Shown piece after piece: positions 63,167-64,000 of a stretch of 64,000 nt of DNA. Each line of letters starts with the position of its first letter. The stretch's first letter is position 1. The stretch is from the NCBI RefSeq assembly GCF_001548035.1, contig NZ_AP014723.1, positions 1,426,001-1,490,000 of the forward strand. Direction: 5' to 3'. The DNA comes from Sulfurospirillum sp. UCH001. Its GTDB lineage: Bacteria > Campylobacterota > Campylobacteria > Campylobacterales > Sulfurospirillaceae. The translations under genes were made by a program, and so were the position numbers. The notes under the pieces were generated by a model. That model saw nothing but the letters and a program-made list of their open reading frames with translations, had not been told where the DNA came from and ran no database searches.

Positions 63167-64000
63167 TCGTTCACGTATTGTTCTATGGGTAGAGGCCTAT
63201 CTCTTCTACCCTACTTCTTTCATACAGCGACTCTTGTCGTATGTTTTACTGCCACTGAGTGCTATCTATTGCGCTATTGTGTTAAGTAAACGCTTTTTTG
63301 GCAAAAAGCGAAAACTGTACTTTACTGTTCCTATTGTAAGTATCGGTAATCTTACAGTCGGTGGCAATGGCAAAACTCCTTTTTGTATAGCTTTGGCAAA
63401 AGATTATTCAAATATTGCCATTGTTCTAAGAGGCTATGGACGAAAATCACATGGGCTCATTTTGGTTTCAGATAATGGACAAATCATGTGTGATGCCATG
63501 GCAAGTGGTGATGAAGCGATGCTTTACGCAAAATCATTACCTGATGCAACCGTCATTGTAAGCGAAGACCGTGTAGAAGCCATTCGTTTTGCAAAAAAAA
63601 GAGGTGCAAAAATTATTTTTTTAGATGATGGTTTTTCAAAAAGTTTTATCTCAAAAATTGATATTCTCATGAAACCAATTCCTGAGCCAAAGAACTCGTT
63701 TTGTCTTCCAAGTGGCCCCTATAGAGAACCTCGTTTCCTCTATAAGTATGCAGATGTGATTATTTCAGAAGGTGCAGACTTCAAACGTCATGTTGAAGTC
63801 CTGAGTCCAACAGAGAAAATGCTCTTAGTCACTGCTATCTCCAAACCAAGTCGTTTGGATGCTTATTTACCAGAAAATGTGATTGCAAAAGTAAGCTTTG
63901 AAGATCATTACATGTACAATGAAAAAGAGCTTGAAACACTCTTGCATGAACACAATGCAACCTCCATTTTAACAACACAAAAAGACGCTGTAAAAATGTC
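63159..64000 (+). CDS. lpxK: Tetraacyldisaccharide 4'-kinase (3' end cut off by window)
   Basis: The visible 280 residues contain an N-terminal membrane anchor segment (LLSYVLLPLSAIYCAIVL), the P-loop SIGNLTVGGNGKTPF and the family motifs VLRGYGRKSHG, SGDEAMLYA and IIFLDDGFSK. LpxK phosphorylates the lipid A disaccharide at the inner membrane. The start is a GTG at 63159 that overlaps the DegT-like gene by 8 nt. The frame is open to position 64000. Family members are about 310-330 residues, so 30-50 residues lie beyond the window. Confidence 0.92.
   Translation, partial: MFNRSRIVLWVEAYLFYPTSFIQRLLSYVLLPLSAIYCAIVLSKRFFGKKRKLYFTVPIVSIGNLTVGGNGKTPFCIALAKDYSNIAIVLRGYGRKSHGLILVSDNGQIMCDAMASGDEAMLYAKSLPDATVIVSEDRVEAIRFAKKRGAKIIFLDDGFSKSFISKIDILMKPIPEPKNSFCLPSGPYREPRFLYKYADVIISEGADFKRHVEVLSPTEKMLLVTAISKPSRLDAYLPENVIAKVSFEDHYMYNEKELETLLHEHNATSILTTQKDAVKM

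Overview
The window looks like a chromosomal segment of a Campylobacterota (epsilonproteobacterial) organism, most probably Sulfurospirillum or a close relative. The markers are a XerH-type recombinase, a BioV-type pimeloyl-ACP esterase, a DUF2018 (HP0242-like) protein, a COG3400 TrkA-like protein, a desulforubrerythrin, a futalosine-type menaquinone decarboxylase and a PEB4-fbaA pair. Two blocks (tgt / COG3400-aroB-mscS-mtaB-ftsH-like and hemC-proS-hemA-ispB-DUF2018) follow, as far as I recall, gene orders also found in Helicobacter pylori. The sequence is moderately AT-rich and densely coding. I see no rRNA, tRNA, CRISPR, insertion sequence or prophage.

Layout. 1-8654: a C4-dicarboxylate module. 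On the minus strand are a DASS anion transporter, class I fumarase alpha and beta, the nickel-pincer racemase LarA and its cofactor protein LarC (cut by the window edge). A divergent two-component system (periplasmic ABC-type sensor kinase and OmpR-type regulator) adjoins it. A conserved AT-rich repeat occurs twice in the divergent control region and once upstream of larA. The inferred pathway is uptake of a 2-hydroxydicarboxylate such as D-malate, racemisation, dehydration to fumarate, respiration and succinate export. 8644-13592: an MFS carrier, a small protein and SixA on the plus strand, then tgt-xerH-corA on the minus strand. 13643-21467: a plus-strand run (COG3400, aroB, MscS, mtaB, FtsH-like pseudoprotease, bioV, DUF3465). 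21513-24000: accessory genes (a HEPN-like orphan, a pseudouridine synthase, a DinB-fold protein, a second-type peptide deformylase).

23977-29548: a tetR-tolC-adaptor-RND efflux operon with a visible promoter and operator. 29791-35059: small or unknown genes, a soluble FIST-domain chemoreceptor and desulforubrerythrin. 35199-43831: a nine-gene minus-strand operon for haem, menaquinone and prenyl chain synthesis with proS, ending in a strong terminator. 44252-46909: metY-rrf2-cysK, a sulfur assimilation operon with its own regulator. 46987-50475: a diguanylate cyclase and valS. 50522-56139: a minus-strand run PEB4-fbaA-PLP enzyme-hisD-panE-mog. 56259-64000: nth, a redoxin and pepD, a small lipoprotein with cmoB, a hotdog protein, an MBL hydrolase, then nadE, a DegT-fold protein that lacks the Schiff-base lysine, and lpxK (cut by the right edge).

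All functional calls come from reading translated sequence and motifs by eye; no database search was possible. The points I consider most worth checking are the racemase-fumarase-transporter module with its repeated candidate regulator site, the lysine-less DegT protein, the FtsH-like protein without its zinc motif, and the lone HEPN-like gene.
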